Positions 55,828-63,949 of a stretch of 64,000 nucleotides of DNA are shown in pieces. Under the pieces are notes generated by a model. It was given only the letters and a program-made list of their open reading frames with translations, had not been told where the DNA came from and did not search any database. The translations under genes were made by a program, and so were the position numbers. Within the stretch, counting starts at the first letter, position 1. Every line of letters starts with the position of its first letter. The DNA is from an uncultured Sutterella sp. (lineage in GTDB: Bacteria; Pseudomonadota; Gammaproteobacteria; Burkholderiales; Burkholderiaceae_F), in NCBI GenBank assembly GCA_958347955.1, contig CATVXH010000006.1, positions 34,998 to 98,997 of the forward strand, read 5' to 3'.

Positions 55828-56220
55828 TTAAATTCTATTTGGACAACACTGATTTTGAATATAGGCCGTCAATTGTTGACGGCTTACTTTCCCAGTCGCT
55901 ACGTCTACAATTACATCGCTTAGTCCCGCAGGTACACACGTCACTAGGCCATTTCTTTTTAGGAACAAATAAAGTGTATTGACTGCGGTGCGCTTATTAG
56001 CATCGCTAAAGCCGTGTCCTCTGGCGATCACCTCGCAGTAGACAGCGGCAATCGCTGCAGGGGAGTTGAGTTCTTTGTAAGCACAAATAGACAGAACACG
56101 ATTGCAAAGTGCTTCAATTCTCAAAGAGAGATCAGCAGTTTGGAGTACTGTTAAGCCACCATAGCGCTCTAAAAGCTTTTCATTTAAGTAGATTAATTCC
56201 CAGGCCTTGATTTGTTTCAT
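55828..56220 (-). CDS. doc: Doc-family (Fic-fold) toxin
   Basis: A 130-residue protein of the death-on-curing group. The Fic active-site motif is HGFSDANKRTAVN at about residues 68-80 (H-x-F-x-D/N-A-N-K-R). Doc phosphorylates EF-Tu and halts translation; other Fic proteins transfer AMP. The N-terminus (IYLNEKLLERYGGLTVL) and overall length fit Doc. No Phd-type antitoxin of normal size precedes it. Instead its ATG overlaps by four bases the stop of a 35-codon frame, itself overlapping a metallopeptidase/VWA gene. An IS4 transposase lies just downstream. Confidence 0.88.
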   Translation of the reverse strand: MKQIKAWELIYLNEKLLERYGGLTVLQTADLSLRIEALCNRVLSICAYKELNSPAAIAAVYCEVIARGHGFSDANKRTAVNTLYLFLKRNGLVTCVPAGLSDVIVDVATGKVSRQQLTAYIQNQCCPNRI

Positions 56221-56324
56221 TTGTCGAAAAGTTCCTTATTGACTTGGTCGATCTCTTTGAAAACGGCTTCAATTTCTTTTTCGAGTGATTCAATGCTTTT
56301 TTGAGGTATTTCTTCTTTCTTCAT
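56217..56324 (-). CDS. 35-residue peptide, candidate Doc antitoxin
   Basis: A short frame starting ATG at 56324: MKKEEIPQKSIESLEKEIEA then VFKEIDQVNKELFDK. It is charged and strongly helical. Its start overlaps the preceding VWA gene and its stop overlaps doc, both by four bases (ATGA), so it is very probably translated. Phd antitoxins are about 73 residues, so this could be a reduced one. The segment SLEKEI partly fits the Fic-inhibition motif S/T-x3-E-G/N but lacks the final G/N. Function is inferred only from position and composition. Confidence 0.6.
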   Translation of the reverse strand: MKKEEIPQKSIESLEKEIEAVFKEIDQVNKELFDK

Positions 56325-57529
56325 GCTTGATCCGTATCTAACACTATGTAATTGATATGTTTCGGGATTAATTTTGACTCTGTCGTCAGTACCCAAAGTG
56401 TCGGGACATCTTCTTGTCCTTTTGTAGGATAGGGGGTAAGACCATCGGTCAGGATAACACAGGCATCCACTTCGTTTACATCTTCGTTATCTTTCACCCA
56501 TTTATGGATGGCAGTCATATCGGTTCCACCTCTGCCATGTGCTTCAAGCGTAAAGGGAACCTCGTCCCAATTGTGCCGTTCAGCTTTTTGGACTTCGGTA
56601 TCACACCACAAAACAATCACCTCCTCAGGTTTACATTCCTCGATGACATCGAAAAGGTGCTTGCCAAAAACCGAGAGTGTATGAGAGTCAATTGAGCCTG
56701 AAGTATCGAGGCCGACAATGAGCTTACCCATGTGGGCTTCTTTATCCGTCGATGGAAGATAAAGGTTAGAGAAACGTTTATTGGGCCTGCGCCAACTTTG
56801 GTTTTGAGTGACAAATTTATTCATATAACGACTCAAAAGCGTATACCAAGGTAGTTTCTCCGTGAGTACACACGCTTGAATTCTTTCAAGAAAGTGTCCA
56901 CGGAGGGTACCGATTTTCTTAGACATTTTTTCTTTTGTAATGCCCTCGGCGACAGCAAGCTTAATTTGATTTCTGATTTCTCGTATGCTCGCTTCATCTA
57001 AGTCTTCTCCGTAAATGGCCCGAGCTTCGGCAAGGCAGTCGTCTTTGGCACCATTTTTGCCGGCAATACCTTTTGATCTGTCACCTGAAAAAATGATGTC
57101 AAGCGGCACTCTGATAATTGTGGCCAGAGAGATCAGTTCATCATAAATTCCTTCGGCAGTTCGGTTTTCTGCCCCTGGCATCCTTATGCCGTTTTCAATA
57201 AATTGACCGATACCCATAGCAATTAGGGTTTCGTTAATGACAGCATCACAGGCAATATTAAATATGTGATGATCCCGACTGTCGCGACGAAGGGAATGTG
57301 CAAGCGCGATATGCATCACCTCGTGACAGAGCAAAAAGATTATTTCTTCGACTGTCAAATTCTCAATTGCTTTAGGGTTGTAGAGAATTAAGCCACGAGG
57401 TGTAACTGCCGCGATAGGAACGAGATCAGTTTCCTGCATCGGAAATCGATAAAGAATCGTGCTGAAAAAAGGTTCCGTTAACGATAGGCGTGTTTTGGCT
57501 TGTGTAAGTTTGTCAATTACTTCTGTCAT
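56321..57529 (-). CDS. Metallopeptidase-like/VWA protein (DUF2201 type)
   Basis: A 402-residue protein with two parts. The N-terminal zinc-metallopeptidase-like region has HEVMHIALAH at residues 69-78 (H-E-x-x-H-x4-H). The C-terminal VWA-like region has a MIDAS-type DTSGSID near 275, GGTDMTAIH and VILTDGL. This combination is the DUF2201 family, regularly paired with MoxR ATPases. The ATG overlaps the moxR stop by one base (TGATG). Such pairs act as metal-dependent chaperone or maturation machines in the RavA-ViaA and CbbQ-CbbO examples. The substrate here may be the first-gene product. Function in this operon is unknown. Confidence 0.85.
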   Translation of the reverse strand: MTEVIDKLTQAKTRLSLTEPFFSTILYRFPMQETDLVPIAAVTPRGLILYNPKAIENLTVEEIIFLLCHEVMHIALAHSLRRDSRDHHIFNIACDAVINETLIAMGIGQFIENGIRMPGAENRTAEGIYDELISLATIIRVPLDIIFSGDRSKGIAGKNGAKDDCLAEARAIYGEDLDEASIREIRNQIKLAVAEGITKEKMSKKIGTLRGHFLERIQACVLTEKLPWYTLLSRYMNKFVTQNQSWRRPNKRFSNLYLPSTDKEAHMGKLIVGLDTSGSIDSHTLSVFGKHLFDVIEECKPEEVIVLWCDTEVQKAERHNWDEVPFTLEAHGRGGTDMTAIHKWVKDNEDVNEVDACVILTDGLTPYPTKGQEDVPTLWVLTTESKLIPKHINYIVLDTDQA

Positions 57530-58587
57530 CAGAGTGCCTTACTGATTTTCGTTGCGAGATTTTTAAATACAGGACTTGCGACTAGCTTTGCTTTACCTTT
57601 GCTATTAAAGAGTTCACGAACCGCCATGGCTTGCATATCAGTTGCGGGCACTCTGCAGATGTAGGTGAGCGCCGCGTTTGCTGTTTCCTGAGAGCAGGTC
57701 TCTGACTGAATCAGGTCGACGAGTTTCATAATCGTTGCCCACCTGACGCTTAAGTCTTCGGGGATTGGGTAAGTCCTAGCTTGACTCAAAAGAGTCGAGA
57801 AGTCCGGTAAATTTAGATACATCTTTCTGAACGCACAGTATGCGGCGGCAGCCCCTTCGCCCACATCTCCTGCTACAGTTTCTTGGAAAAGACGCTCTTT
57901 TGCTTTGTCATTTCCCTGATAGCTTGGAATAAGGCTAACAGAGGCCCAAGAACGGGGAGTGGGATTGGTTTTGCGAGTCGGATCAAAGTCTGAAAGAAGC
58001 TTGGGCTGAAACTGCAAAAACTTAATTAGCGCGTCATCAATATCGTGTTCTTTTGACCACTTCACCCAATCATCTAAATTTTCGTCAAAGGGCAGACAAC
58101 GTAGACGGTTGCCCAGTTTGGTGGACATACGGCTTGCGCCCGACTTATCTTCTACGCGATTACCGGTGGCGATGATAAAAAGCTTGTCACTTAATTTCAC
58201 CGATCCGGCCCAGCGGTCCAGAATAATTCGGCACATTGGGTTTTGCATAGACATCGGTGCATCCGTGAGCTCTTCAATAATCAGAGCGCAATACCCCACG
58301 CCTTGCCTTAAGTTGTAGAACTCTTCTGGAGGCAACCACACGTTATGAGTGCCGTCTTCGTGCTTAAAAGGAATGCCTAGTACGTCAACGGGGTCACGAA
58401 GTGAGGGATTAAATTCAATAATTTGCTCATCAGCAATGTTGAACTTCTTTTTCAGTTCAGAGACGATCTCTCGGGCACAGGCGGATTTTCCACCACCGGG
58501 CTTGCCTTCAATAAAGGGGACTATAGCGTTGCCGCCCGGAACTAAAAATTGTTCGAGGATGGTTTCTTTTAAGTCTGAGAATTTCAT
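57529..58587 (-). CDS. MoxR-type AAA+ ATPase
   Basis: AAA+ ATPase of 352 residues. Walker A is GKPGGGKS at 28-35, the Walker B equivalent is ALIIEELTD near 106, and sensor 1 is IIATGNRVEDKSG. The helical lid and C-terminal part follow. The ATP-binding motifs are intact. It is the usual partner of DUF2201/VWA proteins and lies directly upstream of one, with overlapping stop and start. AGAGG precedes the ATG. The gene is 30 bases after the unknown first gene of the operon. Confidence 0.88.
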   Translation of the reverse strand: MKFSDLKETILEQFLVPGGNAIVPFIEGKPGGGKSACAREIVSELKKKFNIADEQIIEFNPSLRDPVDVLGIPFKHEDGTHNVWLPPEEFYNLRQGVGYCALIIEELTDAPMSMQNPMCRIILDRWAGSVKLSDKLFIIATGNRVEDKSGASRMSTKLGNRLRCLPFDENLDDWVKWSKEHDIDDALIKFLQFQPKLLSDFDPTRKTNPTPRSWASVSLIPSYQGNDKAKERLFQETVAGDVGEGAAAAYCAFRKMYLNLPDFSTLLSQARTYPIPEDLSVRWATIMKLVDLIQSETCSQETANAALTYICRVPATDMQAMAVRELFNSKGKAKLVASPVFKNLATKISKAL

Positions 58588-58617
58588 AATTGCCTCTAAG
58601 GGATTTTTTTGTTTGGT

Positions 58618-59727
58618 TTACGGGGCAGGAGAGTCTTCACCTTGGAATTCATACGCTTTGGCAGCACACGCAGAGAGGAATTTCTCATCGTCAATTGTTA
58701 CAGACGTGTGTTTCCCGCCAGTGAGCGCTTCAATATCGTGGATAACCACATTTAGCGGCTTATCGTCAACAAAGAGTTGCGCTAACGGGGACCTGAAGGA
58801 AAGAAATTGCGTTTCAGTATCATTGAGTTCCAACAAAAGTCTGACGACATCGTCAATACCACTGCAGTCAAGACTCGCGTCTTGAGACCAGGCCAAAATA
58901 TCAAGTACCTCACTAAGTGCTTTATGCTCATAATCAGCCGTTCGGTCGTGCGGCAGGTATTTCCACATTTGTGTGCTGGTCAGGAAGTACTTCTCTTCAG
59001 GCTGGTACATGAACCATCTCCAGACGTGTTTTGGAATAAACCAAACTCCAGTTATTTCTCTGTCAGCATTAACCTCACGTATACAAATGCCAAGAAGTTT
59101 TTCTCGATGTTGGTCATCAATTTTCATTTCCACGAGAAGTTCTTTGCTCGTGCTCAGATGAAGGGCCCTGTCGTCCACTGTTATTAACTGAGAAGCTTCG
59201 CGGGTAGGTTTATAAAGCGCTCCTCGTGTTCTAAACTGTCCAGACCAAAAACCGTTAACGATGTAAATTGGATACTTCTCTTGAGAGAAAATGGCGAGTC
59301 GATCTATTTCAGACTCGGTGAGCTCTTTACTAAGAGGAAAGTCTGAAGATGTTTTCTCCATGGGTTTGGCTAGGCTTGCCGCCAAAGAGGCCGCGCCCGT
59401 ATGTGCGCCCGTCAGCCTTTCAACTGCCGCTTTTACATAATCTGCTCGCTCTTTATTGCTAGGGGCACCAAAGTACTTTGCACCCCATTCGGCAATGAGT
59501 GCCAGCGTGAAGTGCTGGTTTATGAGACTAATACTTGAATCCAGTTCAATAAAACCGTTAAAAGCTGCTGAATAATAGGGATGCTTTTTGAGTTCTTCGG
59601 GCGGCAGTAAAAGCAGAACAGAGAGATTGTTTTTTACGTACGCCACAGGCGAATTCTTGTAACGGATAAAACCTTCGCGATTTAGAAATTCGGGATTCAG
59701 GGCGCGGGTTTTCATTGTTTTGGTCAT
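58618..59727 (-). CDS. Unknown protein, first gene of the MoxR/VWA/Doc operon
   Basis: I do not recognise a family. The 369-residue protein (MTKTMKTRALNPEFLNREGF...) shows no signal peptide or membrane segment. The N-terminal about 75 residues (YKNSPVAYVKNNLSVLLLLP, AAFNGFIELDSSISLINQHF) recur in a decayed copy at 59811-60205, so this looks like a domain. The rest is mixed alpha/beta with no motif I can name. The ATG at 59727 has AAGGA ten bases upstream; an in-frame ATG at 59751 is less well placed. It could be the client or the specificity factor of the MoxR-VWA machine, by analogy to other MoxR systems. Confidence 0.7.
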   Translation of the reverse strand: MTKTMKTRALNPEFLNREGFIRYKNSPVAYVKNNLSVLLLLPPEELKKHPYYSAAFNGFIELDSSISLINQHFTLALIAEWGAKYFGAPSNKERADYVKAAVERLTGAHTGAASLAASLAKPMEKTSSDFPLSKELTESEIDRLAIFSQEKYPIYIVNGFWSGQFRTRGALYKPTREASQLITVDDRALHLSTSKELLVEMKIDDQHREKLLGICIREVNADREITGVWFIPKHVWRWFMYQPEEKYFLTSTQMWKYLPHDRTADYEHKALSEVLDILAWSQDASLDCSGIDDVVRLLLELNDTETQFLSFRSPLAQLFVDDKPLNVVIHDIEALTGGKHTSVTIDDEKFLSACAAKAYEFQGEDSPAP

Positions 59728-59810
59728 TCTTAAAGAGTCCTTGAACACCATTTTTTACACTGAAAGAATAGTCACTAAAGCATCGTTTTATGATGTTTTT
59801 AGCCTTCAAA

Positions 59811-60205
59811 TTAAGAAGCTAGCAATTGATAAATTTTGCCTTCTTTAGAGTAGTGGGCAGCTAGGGGATGTCTGGGGATGGGGCCTGTAAATTCAATGGC
59901 TTGTTCTGCGCAGGCTTTTTTGAAATAATCGGTTTTGAGCACAGAAAAAGTGTTCCGCCCAGGCTCGAATAATGTCACATACGAAGTCGGGTGAAAACCA
60001 AACGATATTGGATGAAATTTCAATAAATCCATTAAATGATGCTGAGTAATGAGGGTTTTCTTAAAAGGTCAAAAGGTAGCAGTAATTGCACTGAAAAGTC
60101 TTTTTTTACAAGCGCAATCGGCTCGCCCTCAAACTAGAAAAACCCAGGGCGATCCAGTTCTTTACTTGTAATATCCGTAGTGGGGAACCGGTGAGTTTCA
60201 ATCAT
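59811..60205 (-). pseudogene. Decayed partial copy of the operon's first gene
   Basis: Reading from an ATG at 60205 gives KELDRPGFF, a stop, then FEGEPIALVKKDFSVQLLLP and, after a frameshift, PHYSASFNGFIEISSNI. These match NREGFIRYKNSPVAYVKNNLSVLLLLP and the following PYYSAAFNGFIELDSSI of the 58618-59727 gene. The end (YFKKACAEQAIEFTGPIP) resembles that gene's C-terminus (KFLSACAAKAYEFQGE). The middle is missing. This is therefore a deleted and frameshifted paralogue in tandem with the intact one. The AGGAGG just upstream belongs to a terminator hairpin. Confidence 0.7.
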
Positions 60206-60242
60206 AAAAAGACCTCCTGCCTTAAAGATAGAGGCAGGAGGT
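60206..60242 (-). terminator. Terminator of the PD-(D/E)XK gene
   Basis: On the minus strand the arms ACCTCCTGCCT and AGGCAGGAGGT (11 bp, nine-base loop) are followed by CTTTTT. It lies 37 bases after the stop of the nuclease-like gene. Confidence 0.85.
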
Positions 60243-60278
60243 TCAATTTATGATGTTTAGGAGAATAGCTCGTTAGGT

Positions 60279-61529
60279 TTAGAGCGTTTCGTTTTTAACT
60301 TCAGCCATAATTTTGTCAACAATGTCCCAAATTATTTTAGCGAGTTCGCCACCGTCTGGAGATTGCATCTCTTCGACCCATTTCTTTGTATCAAGATTCC
60401 GTGGGAAATAGGCTGCTTCACGATTCTCGTCTTCGATATCTTTTTCAGAACCCCACTTCCACCATGGCCACATATTTGCACGGGGATCGCTTTCACCAAA
60501 AAGATCTTTCATTTTGACAGCAAGTTTTTCTTTTTCATCCCTATGTATTTTTGTATAGACATTAATTCCCCAAAAAAAATTTTTAAGATTTTGAAGGGGA
60601 TCGGTTTTCTCGAAGCTAATGATCCAATCTCTATTTTTAGGTTCAAACCATATGCGACAACGTGTATTACTAGTGTAAATGTTCTCACTACAGCTAAACG
60701 CAATCTCATCATTGTATTTTGTTTTGCATTGACTTCTAAGGACGTTACAAAAATGCTGCCAAGATGTCTTCAATAATTCCTCATAAGCATTACTGATTTC
60801 ACGGGCTGCATCAAAATTGAGCTTGATCGTTTCAATCGTGTCGTTATCAATCATTTGGCCTTCTCCAATTACATATTCTCGTAAATAATCCACAAACATT
60901 TCGATGAAATAACGAATCTTGGCGGCTTTAGCCAGTTTTGCGGCATCTGTCAAAATCCTGCACAACTCAGAGAATGTTATTTGCACTGTATGCGCTAAGG
61001 TATCCGTATCATTATCGGTTGAGTATTCACTTGGGCTATGTTCACACAGGTAAACTAAAAGCCAGTTGTCATATCCGCCTTCAGTCAAGTATTTTCCATA
61101 GCGGAAAAGTTGTTTTTCCTGATCTGCGGCCCAAGGCTTGTTTTCAATACAAATACCGATCCTATTATCTGATATCACAATGTCCAATCGCCCATTTTCT
61201 TTGTCCGCTAGCTCTGTATAAACCGAGGCTCTTTCTGAGAAGGAGTCAGAATCTTTGATTGGGTTATTCTCACCACTATTACCTAATGGGGGTTGAGTCT
61301 TTACGAATTCACAGAAAGCGTTCAAAAACAAAGTTCCCTGCTTATGGTTGGCCTTCGGATCAAGCAAAAAGGCAAGTATTTTTGAAATGGTTGGCTCATC
61401 AACCCTAAACAGTTCAAAAGGTTGAAAGTTAGGGACCAAAATGGGCGCATATTTTTGCTCATAGTGATTCTGAACTCGAATTAGAGCAGCTACTTCGGAA
61501 AGTAATGCTTGAATATTTTTGTCTGGCAT
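60279..61529 (-). CDS. PD-(D/E)XK nuclease superfamily protein
   Basis: A 416-residue protein with a PD-(D/E)XK-like core in its N-terminal half: DEPTISKILAFLLDPKANH, then RLDIVISDNRIGICIENKPW (D ... E-x-K) at about residues 113-132, then DQEKQLFRYGKYL. It resembles the PDDEXK_4 group often found in defence islands. The C-terminal half (about 230-416) is a mixed region with a tryptophan-rich MWPWWKWG segment and has no recognised domain. Its own terminator follows. It is on the same strand as the MoxR/VWA/Doc operon but separate from it. Confidence 0.8.
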   Translation of the reverse strand: MPDKNIQALLSEVAALIRVQNHYEQKYAPILVPNFQPFELFRVDEPTISKILAFLLDPKANHKQGTLFLNAFCEFVKTQPPLGNSGENNPIKDSDSFSERASVYTELADKENGRLDIVISDNRIGICIENKPWAADQEKQLFRYGKYLTEGGYDNWLLVYLCEHSPSEYSTDNDTDTLAHTVQITFSELCRILTDAAKLAKAAKIRYFIEMFVDYLREYVIGEGQMIDNDTIETIKLNFDAAREISNAYEELLKTSWQHFCNVLRSQCKTKYNDEIAFSCSENIYTSNTRCRIWFEPKNRDWIISFEKTDPLQNLKNFFWGINVYTKIHRDEKEKLAVKMKDLFGESDPRANMWPWWKWGSEKDIEDENREAAYFPRNLDTKKWVEEMQSPDGGELAKIIWDIVDKIMAEVKNETL

Positions 61530-61810
61530 TTTTATTTATAGGAGCAATGTACTGTTGTTTATTGTAGTTTGATGCTAAACAAAATCCTACTAGTCAGTTA
61601 GTGTTCGAATTAAAGGGTTCAAAATATAGGTGAACCTCTCTATAGGTCGAATGCAGGGACAGGGCGTTCAACTTTTCACCGCTCTTATTCATGATGTCAT
61701 CACAAGAAACAGACTCGGCAATTTTAATGAGCATCTTCGCATAAGTTCACTTTGAGAAAAACTTGTTGTTTGTCTTTAAATTGGCCCGAGCAGCAGAAAG
61801 CTAAAAACAG

Positions 61811-61999
61811 CTAGTTTTTCTTTTCTTTAGTCACTCTCACAATTTGAGCAATCTCTTCCCATGTCTTGATCCAAGCGTCAAGAAGCACACTGTCGACAAT
61901 ATCTACTTCCAGTCTGAACAACCCAGGCTCAGGTTCAGAAATGACCTGAGTCTTATTAAATGGGGATTCGAGTAAAAATTCGATTATATGATATTTCAT
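61811..61999 (-). CDS. Small protein, possibly the C-terminal end of a WYL-type regulator
   Basis: A 62-residue frame (MKYHIIEFLLESPFNKTQVI ...). The end DAWIKTWEEIAQIVRVTKE resembles the last strand-helix of WYL-domain regulators, but the rest of such a protein is absent. It starts 54 bases from the divergent paralogue family and has only a weak GAAGA before its ATG. It may be a remnant or a real small gene. The 281 bases between it and the nuclease gene hold a minus-strand frame of under 50 codons that I cannot support. Confidence 0.4.
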   Translation of the reverse strand: MKYHIIEFLLESPFNKTQVISEPEPGLFRLEVDIVDSVLLDAWIKTWEEIAQIVRVTKEKKN

Positions 62000-62053
62000 A
62001 AAATGAAGTCTTCGGTGTTGAAATACACTTGCTTCGAAGGGGGTGGCTTAAAC

Positions 62054-62773
62054 ATGAAGAAATACGCTTGTTTTGATGAAATTCAATCGATGGAGGAGCA
62101 GATTTTTAATTTGCTTAATAAGAAACATAGGAATCGGAGTTCTCCGGATAATCTTGATCTTCACCAGTTATTTTCTGACCGTAAGCGTTTATTAAATTTG
62201 AGTTGTCCACCATCAGAAGAAAATTTCTTGGCTCTCAGAAATATTTCTAACGAATTGGACTCCTTGATTAATCTAAATAAAAAGCGCGTTTTTGAGATGG
62301 CGAAATTTATTTCTGAGGATAACGTTCTCAGAAAAAATAAGAATTGGAATATTTATACCTGTTTAATAGTTGATGGAGACTACGGGGGAATAGAGCTTTC
62401 AGATGACGGTGCTTATGGGTCGGATTTTAATCGTATGCGACCGATTCTGGCGTCAGCCAAAGAGATCATTTCACATAAACCTTATAACAGACGTTTGGAT
62501 TTGTTTGCTGAGGAGGAAGTTGCTGAAGAAAATCTTTTAAAGGATCCCCAACTTCTGCATTGGAATGAACCTGACTATCCAGACGAATTGCGTCAGAGGT
62601 GGTACATGGAAAATGTTCGTGGCTGCAAGTGGATGGGACAGTATCGAACAGAGGTCTCCTATTCTCTTCAACAGCTCCTTAGGTACGGATTTTGGTCAGT
62701 TCCTGATTTGCTTCGACTCTCGCATAGCACAGAAGCTGATATTGAGCTCACGATTGATTACTCACTTGATTAA
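62054..62773 (+). CDS. Unknown tandem-paralogue family protein, copy 1
   Basis: I do not recognise the family. The 239-residue protein starts MKKYACFDEIQSMEEQIF. Family-conserved parts shared with the next two genes are M-x-x-Y-x-C-F-D/N, then R-x-L-L-N-x-S-C-P-x-S/T-E-N near residue 55, D-G/D-x-x-Y-G-S-D-F-x-x-M-R near 130 and S-V-P-D-x-L-R-L near the C-terminus. It is acidic and probably mostly helical, without signal peptide or membrane helix. A start at 61988 would add 22 residues unlike the paralogues, so 62054 is chosen; GGGGG lies upstream. Confidence 0.7.
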   Translation: MKKYACFDEIQSMEEQIFNLLNKKHRNRSSPDNLDLHQLFSDRKRLLNLSCPPSEENFLALRNISNELDSLINLNKKRVFEMAKFISEDNVLRKNKNWNIYTCLIVDGDYGGIELSDDGAYGSDFNRMRPILASAKEIISHKPYNRRLDLFAEEEVAEENLLKDPQLLHWNEPDYPDELRQRWYMENVRGCKWMGQYRTEVSYSLQQLLRYGFWSVPDLLRLSHSTEADIELTIDYSLD

Positions 62774-62782
62774 GAGACGATG

Positions 62783-63523
62783 ATGGATAAATACCCTTGC
62801 TTTGACAGAGTGCTTGAAATTGAAAAGGAAATTTTTAAGCCCTCAAAGTTTACAGGCAAACCTCAGTACAACAAGCGAGGTAACTTGGAGTCTCTTTTAA
62901 ACGAACGAAGAATCTTGATGAATCGTTCTTGCCCCTCAACGGCTGAGAATCAGTCTTTGTTTTGGGATGTTACGAAAAAATTCAGAAAACTAGTGAAAAC
63001 CAATAAAACGAAAGTTGTCGAGATTGTCGGGCATCTTCTGGAATCGCCCTTTTATAAAACAGAAACAGATTGGTGCATAACGGCAGGAATTTTTATTGAT
63101 CCATCGAACCCTATTATGGTTGCCGATGATGACATTAGTTATGGTAGTGATTTCTTCAAAATGCGAAGCCTTTTGAGTGAGGCCCCCAGGTATTTGCAGC
63201 ATTGTTATTCCCCGACGGTAGATTTCCAATTTGGTCTTAGGGAATACTGGCGTTGGGAATGTTTGGACAATCCTGCTTTGAATGATTGGTATGAAAATGA
63301 GTACGACCCTGATGTTGAAAATTGGCTCTCAGAAACAGCTGTGCAATGTGAATGGCTAGTAGATCAGTCACTGAAAATTCCTTATATTGCTCATGAAATC
63401 CTTGATTTGAAATATTTTTCTGTTCCTGATTATTTAAGGCTGGGACTCTCTCTTAAAGGCCGTATTCATTTACTTGTTCAGCACTATGTCAATGATAACG
63501 GAGACAAAGTGATCGAAGAATAG
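62783..63523 (+). CDS. Unknown tandem-paralogue family protein, copy 2
   Basis: A 246-residue paralogue of the gene nine bases upstream: MDKYPCFDRVLEIEKEIF, then RRILMNRSCPSTAEN, DDDISYGSDFFKMRSLL and YFSVPDYLRLGL in the same order. Overall similarity is moderate, so the duplication is not recent. The start is the second of two adjacent ATGs, in line with the other copies. The two genes are probably one transcript. Function is unknown; tandem divergent copies like this occur in immunity-gene arrays and in defence islands, but nothing here proves either. Confidence 0.7.
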   Translation: MDKYPCFDRVLEIEKEIFKPSKFTGKPQYNKRGNLESLLNERRILMNRSCPSTAENQSLFWDVTKKFRKLVKTNKTKVVEIVGHLLESPFYKTETDWCITAGIFIDPSNPIMVADDDISYGSDFFKMRSLLSEAPRYLQHCYSPTVDFQFGLREYWRWECLDNPALNDWYENEYDPDVENWLSETAVQCEWLVDQSLKIPYIAHEILDLKYFSVPDYLRLGLSLKGRIHLLVQHYVNDNGDKVIEE

Positions 63524-63613
63524 AGGATCGCCTTAAAAGAGAGACATCTCTGTCTTTCATAAAATGATGCAAAACTGGTCAAAATTCTCCTTGGTTGAAA
63601 GGAAATGTCATTT

Positions 63614-63949
63614 ATGATCCAGTACATCTGTTTTAATGAAGTTCAAGAAATTGAGAAGCAAATTTGGGCTTGGACAGAGCAAAACGAATTCAGTGCATCA
63701 AATGATGAAATCAAAAAGGTTCAGGGATTATTTTCTAGACGCAGAGAACTTCTAAATAAGTGTTGCCTGCCAACAGAAGAAAATGTGTTGGCTCTGAAGA
63801 ACGCAATTGGAGAATTGAATTCAATCATTTTGGCGACCAGAGATCGAATACTTCAATTAGTGGATTTCGTCTTCGCTCAAAAGATTGATGAGGAAAGTCC
63901 CTCATGGAACATTAATGCGAATGTCTCTGTTCATGAAATAAGGTTGTAG
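63614..63949 (+). pseudogene. Unknown tandem-paralogue family protein, copy 3, truncated by an IS
   Basis: Third paralogue: MIQYICFNEVQEIEKQIW, then RRRELLNKCCLPTEENVLAL and SWNINANVSV, in line with the other copies. Homology ends where the IS-end repeat begins at 63934, and the frame stops five codons later at 63949. The copies upstream have over 120 further residues. AAGGA lies ten bases before the ATG at 63614, so the start is sound. The gene was interrupted by insertion, so the rest may lie beyond the window. Confidence 0.75.

Noticed and set aside
54470..55860. Terminal inverted repeats of the IS4 element, based on a shared TTCTGTA on both flanks.
   Set aside because: Seven bases are not enough; the outer sequences do not pair further.
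59558..59809. Minus-strand frame of 83 codons overlapping the start of the operon's first gene.
   Set aside because: It lies in another frame of a better-supported gene and shows no family-like sequence.
60212..60242. AGGAGG as a strong ribosome site for the decayed paralogue at 60205.
   Set aside because: It is one arm of the terminator hairpin of the upstream gene, and the frame it would serve is interrupted after 23 codons.
61590..61730. Minus-strand frame of about 46 codons (MLIKIAESVSCDDIMNKSGE...) in the gap after the nuclease gene.
   Set aside because: Too short, without a ribosome site or recognisable similarity.
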